A stretch of DNA of 64,000 bases, taken from the NCBI RefSeq assembly GCF_003789055.1, contig NZ_ML119091.1:1-64000 (forward strand), given 5' to 3'. The position numbers were made by a program, and so were the translations under genes. Below are positions 15,695 to 23,959 of this stretch, piece by piece. This DNA comes from Histidinibacterium lentulum (lineage in GTDB: Bacteria; Pseudomonadota; Alphaproteobacteria; Rhodobacterales; Rhodobacteraceae). The first letter of the stretch is position 1, and every line of letters begins with the position of its first letter. The notes below the pieces were generated by a model that had not been told where the DNA came from, did no database searches, and saw nothing but the letters and a program-made list of their open reading frames with translations.

Positions 15695-16762
15695 TCAGGC
15701 TCCTCCGATGTGGGCCCGCCGCGGGCGCCGGTCGGTGACGTCGCCGGCATGGGCAAGATCGGCCACCGGGACCCGGCGGCCGCCGGTCTCGGCGCTGTCG
15801 AGCGCGGCGAGGAGCATCGCGAGACTGCAGGCGTTGTCGCGCACGCGGGTCTCGGGCCGGGCTCCTGTGCGGATCGCGGCGACCACGTCGTCGAGGCAGG
15901 CCAGAAGCGCGTCGTCGGTGTCGGGCAGGGGCAGGGGGATGGACGGATCCGCGCAGTTCCCGCCGGGGTCCGCATTGGCCCATGCGGCGGCGGGACCGGT
16001 GCCGTCCCAGCGGGCCGTGCCGCGTTCGAAGGTCAGGCGCCAGCAGCCGCAGGGATGGGCGGCAGGGTCGGCCCGCCCGCAGTCGAAGGTGAAGAGCGTG
16101 CCGCAGGTCATCTCGAAATGCGCGCGGGCGCCGTCGGGCGCGTCAGCGGAGCAGGAGACGCCGGAGGCGTCGCTGCCGAGCACGGCACGAGCGGCATCGA
16201 AGGCATGGGCTCCGGGGTCCCGCAGAAGGGCGTGAAGGCCGCGGCGAGGGGGGCCGGCCGGACGCGAACCGGCGGGAACGAGGACCGACAGACCTTGCGG
16301 GGCGCCGAGCGTGCCGTCGCGGACCAGACGGCGGAGCTGGCGCAGACCCGGCTCGAAGCGCCAGGTCTGCGCGACGGCGAGCCAGCCCTCGGCGCGGGCG
16401 GCGATGCCCGCGATCCGGGCCGCGGAGTCGGAGTCGCGGGCCAGCGGCGGCGCGCAGAGAACGTGGCGGCCGCGGAACAGGGCCTCGGCCGTGATCGCGA
16501 GGCGGGCATGGGACGAGGTGCAGTCGATCAGCAGGTCCACGGGCGCGTCGAGCGCAGCGTCGATGGTGTGGAACGCCGCCGCGCTCCCCGGAAGCGTCAG
16601 GGCCGGGGCGGCGAGAAGGTCCGGGTCGGGCTCGAACACCCAGTCGAGCCGGAGGCCGCGCAGGGCGGCCCTTGGCGTGGCAAGCCTGCGCAGGAAGGCC
16701 CCGCCCATGCCGCCGAGCCCGGCAAGGCCGACGGTCATCGGCGCGCCGGCGGGCGGCGTCAT
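15695..16762 (-). CDS. Gfo/Idh/MocA-family oxidoreductase
   Basis: 355 residues from the ATG at 16762, which leaves a 17-base gap to the substrate-binding gene; the ATG at 16807 would overlap it and an ATG at 16738 is possible. The N-terminal Rossmann loop GLAGLGGMGG begins within 10 residues of the start, followed by IDCTSSHARLAITAEAL, and a C-terminal sheet domain as in Gfo/Idh. An NAD(P)-dependent oxidation or reduction of the imported compound or an intermediate is likely. The usual EKP motif is replaced by APPLA, so the catalytic lysine is missing; activity on a standard sugar substrate is doubtful. Confidence 0.8.
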   Translation of the reverse strand: MTPPAGAPMTVGLAGLGGMGGAFLRRLATPRAALRGLRLDWVFEPDPDLLAAPALTLPGSAAAFHTIDAALDAPVDLLIDCTSSHARLAITAEALFRGRHVLCAPPLARDSDSAARIAGIAARAEGWLAVAQTWRFEPGLRQLRRLVRDGTLGAPQGLSVLVPAGSRPAGPPRRGLHALLRDPGAHAFDAARAVLGSDASGVSCSADAPDGARAHFEMTCGTLFTFDCGRADPAAHPCGCWRLTFERGTARWDGTGPAAAWANADPGGNCADPSIPLPLPDTDDALLACLDDVVAAIRTGARPETRVRDNACSLAMLLAALDSAETGGRRVPVADLAHAGDVTDRRPRRAHIGGA

Positions 16763-16779
16763 GGACGGGGCCGCTCCGG

Positions 16780-17589
16780 TCACTGGTTCGCGATCCGGTC
16801 GAACCACTCTTCCTTGAGGTCTTCGATCACGCCGTTGGCGACGCGGTCGCGGATGAAGACGTTGAGGAAGTTGAGCATGTCCTGGTCCGTATGCTCGACG
16901 GCATAGGACAGCGACACGGGTTTCAGCAGCTCGTCCTCGCCGTTCAGCAGCTTCAGCCCCTCCGCGGCGTCGGGGTTCTGCGCGCGGAAGATGCGCATGA
17001 AGCCCGGGTCGACGAAGGAGGCGGTGGACTGGCCCGACAGGACCGAGGTGAAGCCGACCCCGGCCTGGTCGGTGACCAGCTCGTTGATCCTGGCCTCGGG
17101 GAACAGTTCGCGCGGGTACTGCGCCTCGACCGTCCCCGCCACGCCCGCGAAGCTGACATCGGACGTGTTCAGCTCGTCGAGCGAGGTGAGCTCGCTGTCC
17201 GCGCGCACCATGACGTGAAAGCCGTAGGTGTCGTAGGGGTCGGTGAAGGCCACCGACAGCGCCCGTTCCGGCGTGGCGAAGAGATTGGCGAAGACGACGT
17301 CGTACTGGTCGACGTCGAGGCCGGTCACGAGCGTCGCCCAGGTTCCGGGCACGATCTGGAGTTCGACGCCCATGATCTCGGCGACTTCCTCGGCGAGCTC
17401 GATGTTGAGGCCGATCCAGTCGCCGGTGGCGGGGTCGATGTACTGGTAGGGCGGGCCTTCGGCGACGCCCACGCGCAGGGTGCCGCGGTCCCGGATCTCG
17501 TCGATCAGCCCCTGGGCCGAGGCGGCGCCGGCGGCGAGCGCGCCGGCGGTGGCCACGGCGAGGCCGGTCATCATGGTCTTGAGGGTCAT
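16780..17589 (-). CDS. Amino-acid ABC transporter, periplasmic binding protein
   Basis: 269 residues with a signal peptide cleaved after ASAQ (about residue 26). Family 3 solute-binding fold: GTLRVGVAEGPPYQYIDPATG, GLNIELAEEVAEIMG, and a variable ligand pocket. It delivers the ligand to the two permeases encoded downstream. The ATG at 17589 has AAGGAG 6 bases before it. It lies 101 bases after the PLP-lyase gene, the largest gap inside the cluster, which may carry an internal promoter or processing site, as is common before binding-protein genes. Confidence 0.92.
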   Translation of the reverse strand: MTLKTMMTGLAVATAGALAAGAASAQGLIDEIRDRGTLRVGVAEGPPYQYIDPATGDWIGLNIELAEEVAEIMGVELQIVPGTWATLVTGLDVDQYDVVFANLFATPERALSVAFTDPYDTYGFHVMVRADSELTSLDELNTSDVSFAGVAGTVEAQYPRELFPEARINELVTDQAGVGFTSVLSGQSTASFVDPGFMRIFRAQNPDAAEGLKLLNGEDELLKPVSLSYAVEHTDQDMLNFLNVFIRDRVANGVIEDLKEEWFDRIANQ

Positions 17590-17690
17590 CTTGTTCTCCT
17601 TGCTACCTTGCGCGGCCGTCGCGGCCGCTCCCTGCGGGGCGGAGGCCCCTTTCGCTCCGGCGCCTTGGCGGCGCTCTCTCGCTCGTGGGG

Positions 17691-18902
17691 TCACGCGACC
17701 TCCTGGGGCCGGCGACCGACGATCCGTTCGTAGATGTCGGGGGCCGTGGCCCCCTCGCTGCCGATGACGACGACGCGCGAGTCCGGCCCGAGCCCGAGCG
17801 CCTGCCATGCGGCGGGCACGTCGCGGGCGGCGAGCAGGGCGGCGAGCGCCGCGCAGCCGCTCTCGCCCGACACCAGCGGCGGGTCGCCCCAGCGGCCGGA
17901 GGCGAGCGCGCGCATCGTGTCGATGGCGCGGTCGTCGGGGATGGTCACCACGTCGTCGAGCGCGTGCTGCAGCACGGGCCAGGCAACCGGGGAGACCTCG
18001 CCGGCAGACAGGCAGGCCATGAAGCTGTTGACGTCGCCGCCCAGAGGCGCGGGCGTGCCGGTGTCGATGGCGCGATAGACGCAGTCGGCGGCGTGGGGCT
18101 CCACCGCGATCATGCGCGGGCGGCGGTCGCCCTCGACGACGGCCCAGTGGCCCGAGACGGCGGCGGCAAGCCCGCCCACACCCGCGGGGATGAAGACATG
18201 CGTGGCGGGCGCGTCGAGCTGGTCCAGCATCTCGCGGACCATCAGGGTGTAACCCTGCATGACGAGGAGCGGGATCGTGTCCGGGCCGCCGCCGGAATTG
18301 GTGTCGGCGACCAGAGCCCAGCCGTTGCTCTCGGCGTCGCGGCCGCATTGGCGCACCGAGGCGTCGTAGTCGCCGGGGGTCCGGACGATGGTCGCCCCGA
18401 AGGCGGCGATGGCGGCCTCGCGGTCGGCGGAGACGTTCTGGTGCAGGTAGATGAAGCAGCGGCAGCCGAAGAGCTGCGCGCCCCAGGCGACGGAGCGGCC
18501 GTGGTTGCCGTCAGTGGCGCAGGCCACGGTCTGGCGCGAGACGAAGTCGCGGTGGGCCCCACCGATCAGGTCGGTGGCGGTGGCCTCGTGTCCCTCGGCG
18601 CGCAGGCGCTCCTGCAGCACGCGCAGCACGGCGTAGGCGCCGCCGAGCGCCTTGAAGCTGGCGAGGTCGAAGCGGTGCGCCTCGTCCTTGTAGAGAACGG
18701 CGGCCACGCCGGCCGCGCGGGCGGCACCGGGCAGGGATACGAGCGGCGTGGGCGCGTAGCCGGGCCAGGAGGTGATCTCGGCCACCGCCGCCTCGTGCTC
18801 CACCGGCGACAGGGCCAGCCGCACGCCGTCGGGCATGGCGCCTCCGGCCCCGGCATTGTGAACGTGGCGCAGCGGCGCCTTCGCGGCCTCGTCGTCGCGC
18901 AT
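17691..18902 (-). CDS. Diaminopropionate ammonia-lyase-like PLP enzyme
   Basis: 403 residues of the fold-type II PLP family. The PLP lysine is K84 in ASFKALGGAY; CATDGNHGRSVAW is the asparagine loop and PAGVGGLAAAV the glycine-rich phosphate site. By similarity it resembles DpaL, which turns 2,3-diaminopropionate into pyruvate and two ammonia; a related beta-substituted or hydroxy amino acid is possible. I chose ATG 18902, with GGAGGG 5 bases upstream; ATG 18917 overlaps the VOC stop but lacks spacing. With the transporter and 2-oxo-acid dehydrogenase genes it looks like the entry enzyme of the pathway. Confidence 0.82.
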   Translation of the reverse strand: MRDDEAAKAPLRHVHNAGAGGAMPDGVRLALSPVEHEAAVAEITSWPGYAPTPLVSLPGAARAAGVAAVLYKDEAHRFDLASFKALGGAYAVLRVLQERLRAEGHEATATDLIGGAHRDFVSRQTVACATDGNHGRSVAWGAQLFGCRCFIYLHQNVSADREAAIAAFGATIVRTPGDYDASVRQCGRDAESNGWALVADTNSGGGPDTIPLLVMQGYTLMVREMLDQLDAPATHVFIPAGVGGLAAAVSGHWAVVEGDRRPRMIAVEPHAADCVYRAIDTGTPAPLGGDVNSFMACLSAGEVSPVAWPVLQHALDDVVTIPDDRAIDTMRALASGRWGDPPLVSGESGCAALAALLAARDVPAAWQALGLGPDSRVVVIGSEGATAPDIYERIVGRRPQEVA

Positions 18903-18913
18903 GGGGTCCCTCC

Positions 18914-19435
18914 TCATTCCTCGGGCCTCACGGGCGACCAGAGCCGCGTCGTCGCCCCGGCCTCGTAGGCCTTGCCGTTCGGGTAGCTCACGAGTTCCAT
19001 CTGCAGCCCCCAGGGCGCGCGGAAGTAGAGCCAGTCGGAGCCCGCCGCGGGCCCCTCGGTGATGTGTTCGGGCGGGCCGGACATCTCGACCCCGTGGGCT
19101 GCGAGGTGGGCCGCCGCCGTGTGGATGTCGTCGACGTAGAGAGCGATGTGGTGTCCGCCGGCGGAGGGGTTCCCGGGGGGCGCGCCCCTGTCCGCAGGAG
19201 CGTATTCGAAGACCTCGAGATTGAGCCCGGTGCCGAGCCTGTAGAACCGGTAGCGGCAGGTCGTCCCCTCCGGCGCGCCGAGCACGCGGGTCATCGTGTC
19301 CGCGTCGTCGATGGTGCCGCCGTCGAAGACCATGACCGCGCCGAGCACGTCCACGAGGAACCGCTCCGCCGCGTCGAGGTCGGGGACCGTCAGGCCGAGG
19401 TGCTCGGCCCCGCGCAGACCGGGAAGGCCGGTCAT
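18914..19435 (-). CDS. VOC (glyoxalase/dioxygenase-fold) protein
   Basis: 173 residues with two beta-alpha-beta-beta-beta modules (GAEHLGLTVPDLDAAERFL at 9-27 and GGHHIALYVDDIHTAAAHL at about 92-110), the hallmark of the vicinal oxygen chelate fold. Candidate metal ligands are the histidines of those strands and an E near ELVSYP. It could be a lyase, epimerase or dioxygenase; the reaction cannot be read. Its ATG overlaps the stop of the E2 gene (ATGA). Confidence 0.85.
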   Translation of the reverse strand: MTGLPGLRGAEHLGLTVPDLDAAERFLVDVLGAVMVFDGGTIDDADTMTRVLGAPEGTTCRYRFYRLGTGLNLEVFEYAPADRGAPPGNPSAGGHHIALYVDDIHTAAAHLAAHGVEMSGPPEHITEGPAAGSDWLYFRAPWGLQMELVSYPNGKAYEAGATTRLWSPVRPEE

Positions 19436-20541
19436 TCCGCGGCCTCCATGTGACGGGCGAGGGCGGATGTCACCTCTCCCGCGGCCTCCATCTGCGGCAT
19501 GTGGCCGACGCCGGGGAGGATACGCGTCTCGGCGCCCTCGGGCTCGGCGGGCGGCAGCACCTCGTCGGCCTCGCCCCAGAGAACGAGCACGGGCGCGGTC
19601 ACGGCCGCGAGGTCCTCGAACGCCCCCTCGGCGGCGGCGCCGTTCAGGAGCGCGCCGTCGGCGATGGCGCGCAGCGCCTCCGGCACGCCGTCGATGCGCT
19701 TGTAGGAGAGCGTGCGCTCGATCATGTCCGAGCCGATGGCGTCCTTGTCGGCCACAAGCATCTGCAGCGCCGCCTTCATCGGCCGCCTGCGGCCCGCGGC
19801 GACGAACTGCTCCACGAAGTCGGCGTTCACCTCCGGTCCCAGCCCGGCCGGCGCGATCAGCGCGAGGGAGGCCGCGCGTTCGCCCAGCTCGGCGGCAAGG
19901 CGCAGGGCGAGACGTCCGCCGAGCGAGTGGCCCGCGAGATGCACGCGCTCGGGCGCGAGCTGCCCGAGAGCGGCGCCCAGCACCGTCGCCAGAGCGTCGA
20001 GCGTGGTGCAGTCCGCGTCCACGTCCGAGCCGCCGTGGGAGGGCAGCTCCACGGCATGGACCGTGCGGGCGCGGCCGAGTTCCTCGTGGTTGAACATCCA
20101 GGAGGCCGCGTCGGAGCCGAAGCCGTGCAGCAGCACCGCGGGGACGGCCTCGGGCGGACCCTCGGCGGTCACGACCCGGAGGCGCAGGCCCGCGGCCTCC
20201 ACGGTCCGCCCGGTCAGGGCGGAGGCGGCCGCCTCCTCGGATTCGGGGGCCGCGAAGTCGCCGAGATAGGCGTCGATCTCGTCGTCGCCGACCGCGGCGG
20301 GGGCCATGACCGCGATGAGGGCGCCGCAGGGCGCGCTGCGGCCTTCGGGCACCACGATCCGCCGCAGGGTGCCGGAGGTGTCGGCCTCCACCACGTTGGT
20401 GATCTTCTCGGTCTCGATCTCGACGAAATCCTCGCCCTTCTCGATCGCGTCGCCGGGCGACTTGAGCCAGCCCGAGACCTTGCCCTCGGTCATCGTCATG
20501 CCCCATTTCGGCATGGTCACGGGAGTGATCCGGTCGGTCAT
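19432..20541 (-). CDS. Acetoin-dehydrogenase-type E2 with alpha/beta-hydrolase domain
   Basis: 369 residues. A lipoyl domain (1-80) carries the lipoylated K46 in ETEKITN. Instead of the usual chloramphenicol-acetyltransferase-like E2 core, residues 115-369 are an alpha/beta hydrolase with GHSLGG (S206), an acid in WGEAD (D326) and GVGH (H347). This is the AcoC layout of acetoin dehydrogenase. It would carry the acyl group formed by the E1 proteins. No peripheral-subunit-binding domain is evident. It lies 10 bases after E1 beta and overlaps the VOC gene by 4 bases. Confidence 0.88.
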   Translation of the reverse strand: MTDRITPVTMPKWGMTMTEGKVSGWLKSPGDAIEKGEDFVEIETEKITNVVEADTSGTLRRIVVPEGRSAPCGALIAVMAPAAVGDDEIDAYLGDFAAPESEEAAASALTGRTVEAAGLRLRVVTAEGPPEAVPAVLLHGFGSDAASWMFNHEELGRARTVHAVELPSHGGSDVDADCTTLDALATVLGAALGQLAPERVHLAGHSLGGRLALRLAAELGERAASLALIAPAGLGPEVNADFVEQFVAAGRRRPMKAALQMLVADKDAIGSDMIERTLSYKRIDGVPEALRAIADGALLNGAAAEGAFEDLAAVTAPVLVLWGEADEVLPPAEPEGAETRILPGVGHMPQMEAAGEVTSALARHMEAAE

Positions 20542-20551
20542 CTGGGGCCTT

Positions 20552-21559
20552 TCAGTGCTGGGTCACCCGACGCACCGCGTCGGCGATGCGCGCGGCGTCG
20601 GGCAGGTAGGCGTCCTCGAGCTCGGGCGCATAGGGAACGGGCGTGTGGGGCGGCGTGACCTTCAGGATGGGCGCCTTCAGCGCGTCGAAGGCCTCCTCGG
20701 CGATCAGCGCGGCGATGTCGGCGGCCATGCCGCAGCGGGGGTTGGCCTCGTCCACCACCACCACGCGCCCGGTTTCCTCGGCGAATTCGAGGATCGTCTC
20801 GGTGTCGAGCGGCGAGGTCGTGCGGGGGTCGACGATGGTGACGTCGATTCCCTCCTTCGCGAGGGTCTTCGCCGCGTCCTCGGCGCGTCCGACCATGCGG
20901 CCGAAGGCGATGATCGTGGCGTCGCCGCCTTCGCGGACCACGCGGGCCTCGCCGAAGGGGACGGTGTAGGACTGGTCCGGCACCTCGCCGGTGACGTCGT
21001 AGAGCATCTTGTTCTCGAGGAAGATCACCGGGTCGTCGTCGCGGATCGCCTCGATCAGGAGGCCCTTGGCGTCATGCGGGGTCGCGGGGATCACCACCTT
21101 GAGGCCGGGGATGTGGGTGAAGATTGGGTAGAGCGCCTGGCTGTGCTGGCTGGCCGACCGGGCCCCGGCGCCGAAGGTGGCGCGCAGGACCATCGGCGTG
21201 CGGGCCTTGCCGCCGAACATGTAGCGGAACTTCGCGGCCTGGTTCATCACCTGGTCGAGGCAGACGCCGATGAAATCGACGAACATGATCTCGACCACGG
21301 GCCGCAGGCCGGTGAGCGCGGCGCCCCCCGCAGCGCCGACGAAGGCGCTTTCGGAGATCGGCGTGTCGAGGACGCGGTCGCGGCCATAGGCGGCGAGCAG
21401 TCCCTTGGTCACGCCGAAGGCGCCGCCCCAGGCGTCCTCTTCGCCGTCGCCGCCGAGTCCGCCGGTGACGTCCTCGCCGAAGACGACCACATCGGGATTC
21501 GCCGCCATTTCCTGGTGCAGGGCCTCGTTCAGGGCTGCGCGGAAGGTCTTCTCGGACAT
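20552..21559 (-). CDS. 2-oxo-acid/acetoin dehydrogenase E1, beta subunit
   Basis: 335 residues of the transketolase-like beta subunit: GEDVTGGLGG near 28-37, GVTKGLLAAYGRDRVLDTPISESAFVG, and a C-terminal transketolase domain (DLRT-like IVDPRTTSPLD, VVVDEANPRCG). With the alpha subunit, 3 bases upstream, it forms the TPP-dependent decarboxylase heterotetramer that passes the acyl or hydroxyalkyl group to lipoate on E2. Closest by layout to acetoin dehydrogenase (AcoB) or pyruvate dehydrogenase beta. Confidence 0.9.
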   Translation of the reverse strand: MSEKTFRAALNEALHQEMAANPDVVVFGEDVTGGLGGDGEEDAWGGAFGVTKGLLAAYGRDRVLDTPISESAFVGAAGGAALTGLRPVVEIMFVDFIGVCLDQVMNQAAKFRYMFGGKARTPMVLRATFGAGARSASQHSQALYPIFTHIPGLKVVIPATPHDAKGLLIEAIRDDDPVIFLENKMLYDVTGEVPDQSYTVPFGEARVVREGGDATIIAFGRMVGRAEDAAKTLAKEGIDVTIVDPRTTSPLDTETILEFAEETGRVVVVDEANPRCGMAADIAALIAEEAFDALKAPILKVTPPHTPVPYAPELEDAYLPDAARIADAVRRVTQH

Positions 21560-21562
21560 GGA

Positions 21563-22540
21563 TCAGGCCTCGTAGCCGTAGGAGACATAGACATCGGTCG
21601 TCAGGGTGGCGGGGTCCGGCGGGGCCGCGTCGCGGGCGGCGCGCACCACGGCCTCGATCTCGGCCTCGACCTCGGCGTCGATCGCGTCGAGCGCGGCGGG
21701 CTCCATCAGCCCCGCCTCGGTCACCTGGGCGCGGAACCGGTTCAGGCAGTCGCGGTCCCGGCGCTGCGCCTCCTTGGTGGCATCCGACCGGTAGGTGTCC
21801 ACGTCGCCGTTGAAATGGCCGAAGAACCTCTCGGTCTCGATGTGCAGGAGCGTGGGACCGCCGCCCTCGCGGGCGCGGGTCACGGCGCGGCGGGCGGCCT
21901 CGTGGACATCGCCGACGGAGAGGCCGTCGACGCGCTCCGCGGCCATGCCGTAGCCCTCGGCGCGCTTGACGATGTCGCCGGCGACGGCCCATTCGGCAGA
22001 GGTCGCCTCGCCCCAGCCGTTGTCCTCGATCACGAAGATCACGGGCAGGTTCCAGACCATGGCGAGGTTCATCGATTCGGCGGTGGTGCCCTGATTCGCG
22101 GCCCCGTCGCCGGAGAACGCGACGGCCACGGCGCCGGTCTTCTTCGTCTTCGCGGTGAGCGCGGCGCCGCAGGCCATGGGCGGGCCGCCGCCCACGATGC
22201 CGTTCGCGCCCAGCATCCCGACGTCGAGATCGGCGATATGCATGGAGCCGCCCTTGCCCTTGCAGGTCCCGGAGCCGCGGCCGAGGATCTCGGCCATCAT
22301 CGGTCCGACCTCGCAGCCCTTGGCGATGGAATGGCCGTGGCCCCGGTGGGTCGAGACGATGTGGTCCTCGCGGTTCAGGGCCATGCAGACGCCGGTGGCC
22401 ACCGCCTCCTGCCCGGCGTAGAGATGCGTCGAGCCCGGCACGCGCCCGGCCTGCGCCTCGGCGTTCACGGCCAGTTCGAACGCCCGGATCGTGCGCATCG
22501 TGCGATAGGCGCGGGCAAGGTCTTCGCGGCTCATCTGCAT
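21563..22540 (-). CDS. 2-oxo-acid/acetoin dehydrogenase E1, alpha subunit
   Basis: 325 residues with the TPP-binding motif GDGAANQG...EDN and the H-R-G-H segment (STHRGHGHSIAKG) of E1 alpha chains. First gene of the leftward cluster. I chose the ATG at 22540 over a TTG at 22582; GGAGGA lies 11 bases upstream, a somewhat long spacing, and an ATG two codons later is also possible. Transcription probably starts in the 141 bases shared with the divergent Lrp gene. Confidence 0.9.
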   Translation of the reverse strand: MQMSREDLARAYRTMRTIRAFELAVNAEAQAGRVPGSTHLYAGQEAVATGVCMALNREDHIVSTHRGHGHSIAKGCEVGPMMAEILGRGSGTCKGKGGSMHIADLDVGMLGANGIVGGGPPMACGAALTAKTKKTGAVAVAFSGDGAANQGTTAESMNLAMVWNLPVIFVIEDNGWGEATSAEWAVAGDIVKRAEGYGMAAERVDGLSVGDVHEAARRAVTRAREGGGPTLLHIETERFFGHFNGDVDTYRSDATKEAQRRDRDCLNRFRAQVTEAGLMEPAALDAIDAEVEAEIEAVVRAARDAAPPDPATLTTDVYVSYGYEA

Positions 22541-22611
22541 GTCGGGCGGTCTCCTCCGGATCTCGCTTTCCACAATCGTCAAGGGACGCTATCGCCGGGG
22601 GCGTGGAACCT

Positions 22612-22636
22612 TTTTGCCGGAAATGCGCTTTTGCCG
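22612..22636. promoter_or_regulatory. Direct repeat TTTTGCCG in the divergent Lrp/E1 promoter
   Basis: TTTTGCCG occurs at 22612-22619 and 22629-22636, a 17-base period, inside the 141-base region between the divergent E1-alpha and Lrp genes; a third TGCCG follows at 22645. Repeated half-sites are what a multimeric Lrp/AsnC regulator would bind. Inferred from position only. Confidence 0.45.
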
Positions 22637-22681
22637 AGAAATCCTGCCGAACTTGGCCGCGATCGCGGAGAATTCTCCCGG

Positions 22682-23152
22682 ATGGAGCTGGACGTCTTCG
22701 ACCGCAAGATCCTCGCGCAGATCCAGCGCAACAACCGCCAGACCGCGGCGGAACTGGCCGACAAGGTGGGCCTGTCCGCCTCGGCCTGTCACCGGCGGCT
22801 GCAACGGCTGCGCGAGGGACGGGTGATCGCCGCGGACATCGCGGTGATCGATCCCGCCGCGGTGGGGCGGCGGGTGACGATGATCGTGACGGTGACGCTG
22901 GAGCGCGAGCAGTCCGACGTGATCGCCGAGTTCAAGCGCGCGACGCGCGAGAGCGTCGAGATCATGCAGTGCTACTATGTCACGGGGCCGTCGGATTTCG
23001 TGATGATCCTGACGGCGAAGTCGATGGAGGCCTATGACGCCTTCGTGGAGCGCTTCCTGTTCGCAAACCGCAACGTGCGGCGGTTCGAGACCTACGTGGT
23101 GATGGACCGGGTCAAGGTGGGTTTCGACCTGCCCATCGACACGCAGCCCTAG
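22682..23152 (+). CDS. Lrp/AsnC-family transcriptional regulator
   Basis: 156 residues: an N-terminal winged helix-turn-helix (ELDVFDRKILAQIQ, AELADKVGLSASACHRRLQRL) and a C-terminal RAM ligand-binding domain (FVMILTAKSMEAYDAFVERFL). Members sense amino acids or related metabolites. The start ATG at 22682 places the HTH at the N-terminus as usual; the long open frame upstream is chance. Its divergence from the E1/E2/PLP-lyase/ABC cluster makes it the likely local regulator. The stop overlaps the convergent SDR stop in a shared CTAG. Confidence 0.93.
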   Translation: MELDVFDRKILAQIQRNNRQTAAELADKVGLSASACHRRLQRLREGRVIAADIAVIDPAAVGRRVTMIVTVTLEREQSDVIAEFKRATRESVEIMQCYYVTGPSDFVMILTAKSMEAYDAFVERFLFANRNVRRFETYVVMDRVKVGFDLPIDTQP

Positions 23153-23904
23153 CCCACCTGCCAGCCGCCATCGACGACGAGCGTCTGGCCGGTGACGTAG
23201 TTCGCCAGGGACGAGGCGAGGTAGACATAGGCCCCCGCGACCTCCTCGGGCGTGCCCATCCGGCCCATGGGGATGCGGGCGATCAGCCGCTCGCGGGGGT
23301 CGGGCAGGCCCTGTTCGAGGCGGGTGGCGACCAGTTTCTCGATCATCTCGGTCTGGATCTGGCCCGGGGCCACGGCGTTCACGCGGATGCCGCGGGGCGC
23401 AAGATCGGCGGCCATGCTCTCCATCAGGCCGACCATGCCGAACTTGCTGGCGGCATAGGCGGCGTTGCCCGACCCGCCGCGGATGCCGAAGAGCGAGGAG
23501 GTGAAGACGATGCGGCCGCCCTCGCCCATGCGGCGGGCGGCGGCGCGGGCGGTGACGAAGGCGCCCGTCAGGTTGACCTCGAGCACCTTGCGGAATTCGT
23601 CGGGCGCGATGTCGGTGGCGGGGGCCAGGAGCAGGATGCCGGCGTTCGGCACCACGATGTCGGGCGTCCAGCCGTCGGCGGCGAGAGCGTCGAGGACCCG
23701 CTCGGTCGCGTCGGCGTCCGTGACGTCCAGCACGCAGGCCCGCGCGCCGGGAATCCGCGCCGCCGCGGCCGCGGTCGCGTCCCCGTCGAGATCGGCGAGC
23801 GCCACGCGCGCGCCATGGCGCGCCAGGGCCGCCGCGATCGCGTGGCCGATGCCGCGCGCGGCCCCCGTCACCAGCGCGGTGCGCCCTTCCAGCAGGTCAG
23901 TCAT
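23149..23904 (-). CDS. SDR-family oxidoreductase (FabG-like) 1
   Basis: 251 residues of a classical short-chain dehydrogenase: TGAARGIG (13-20), NAG (near 90), S...YAASK, and VDGGWQVG at the end. A D (ADLDGD) at the end of the second strand favours NAD over NADP. The start is the ATG at 23904, with GAGGAG 9-10 bases upstream. It converges on the Lrp gene and is divergent from the M20 peptidase gene, 55 bases apart. Substrate unknown. Confidence 0.88.
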   Translation of the reverse strand: MTDLLEGRTALVTGAARGIGHAIAAALARHGARVALADLDGDATAAAAARIPGARACVLDVTDADATERVLDALAADGWTPDIVVPNAGILLLAPATDIAPDEFRKVLEVNLTGAFVTARAAARRMGEGGRIVFTSSLFGIRGGSGNAAYAASKFGMVGLMESMAADLAPRGIRVNAVAPGQIQTEMIEKLVATRLEQGLPDPRERLIARIPMGRMGTPEEVAGAYVYLASSLANYVTGQTLVVDGGWQVG

Positions 23905-23959
23905 GATCCTGTCTCCTCTTCGCTTGTGTCCCACCCCCGCCGGGGCCAGTGTGCCGCCC

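Noticed and set aside
16672-17733. Long rightward open frame (353 residues) opposite the Gfo/Idh and binding-protein genes
   Set aside because: Antisense shadow of well-supported genes on the other strand; no family similarity. Similar long shadows opposite the PLP lyase, E1/E2, GH31 and polA genes were rejected for the same reason.
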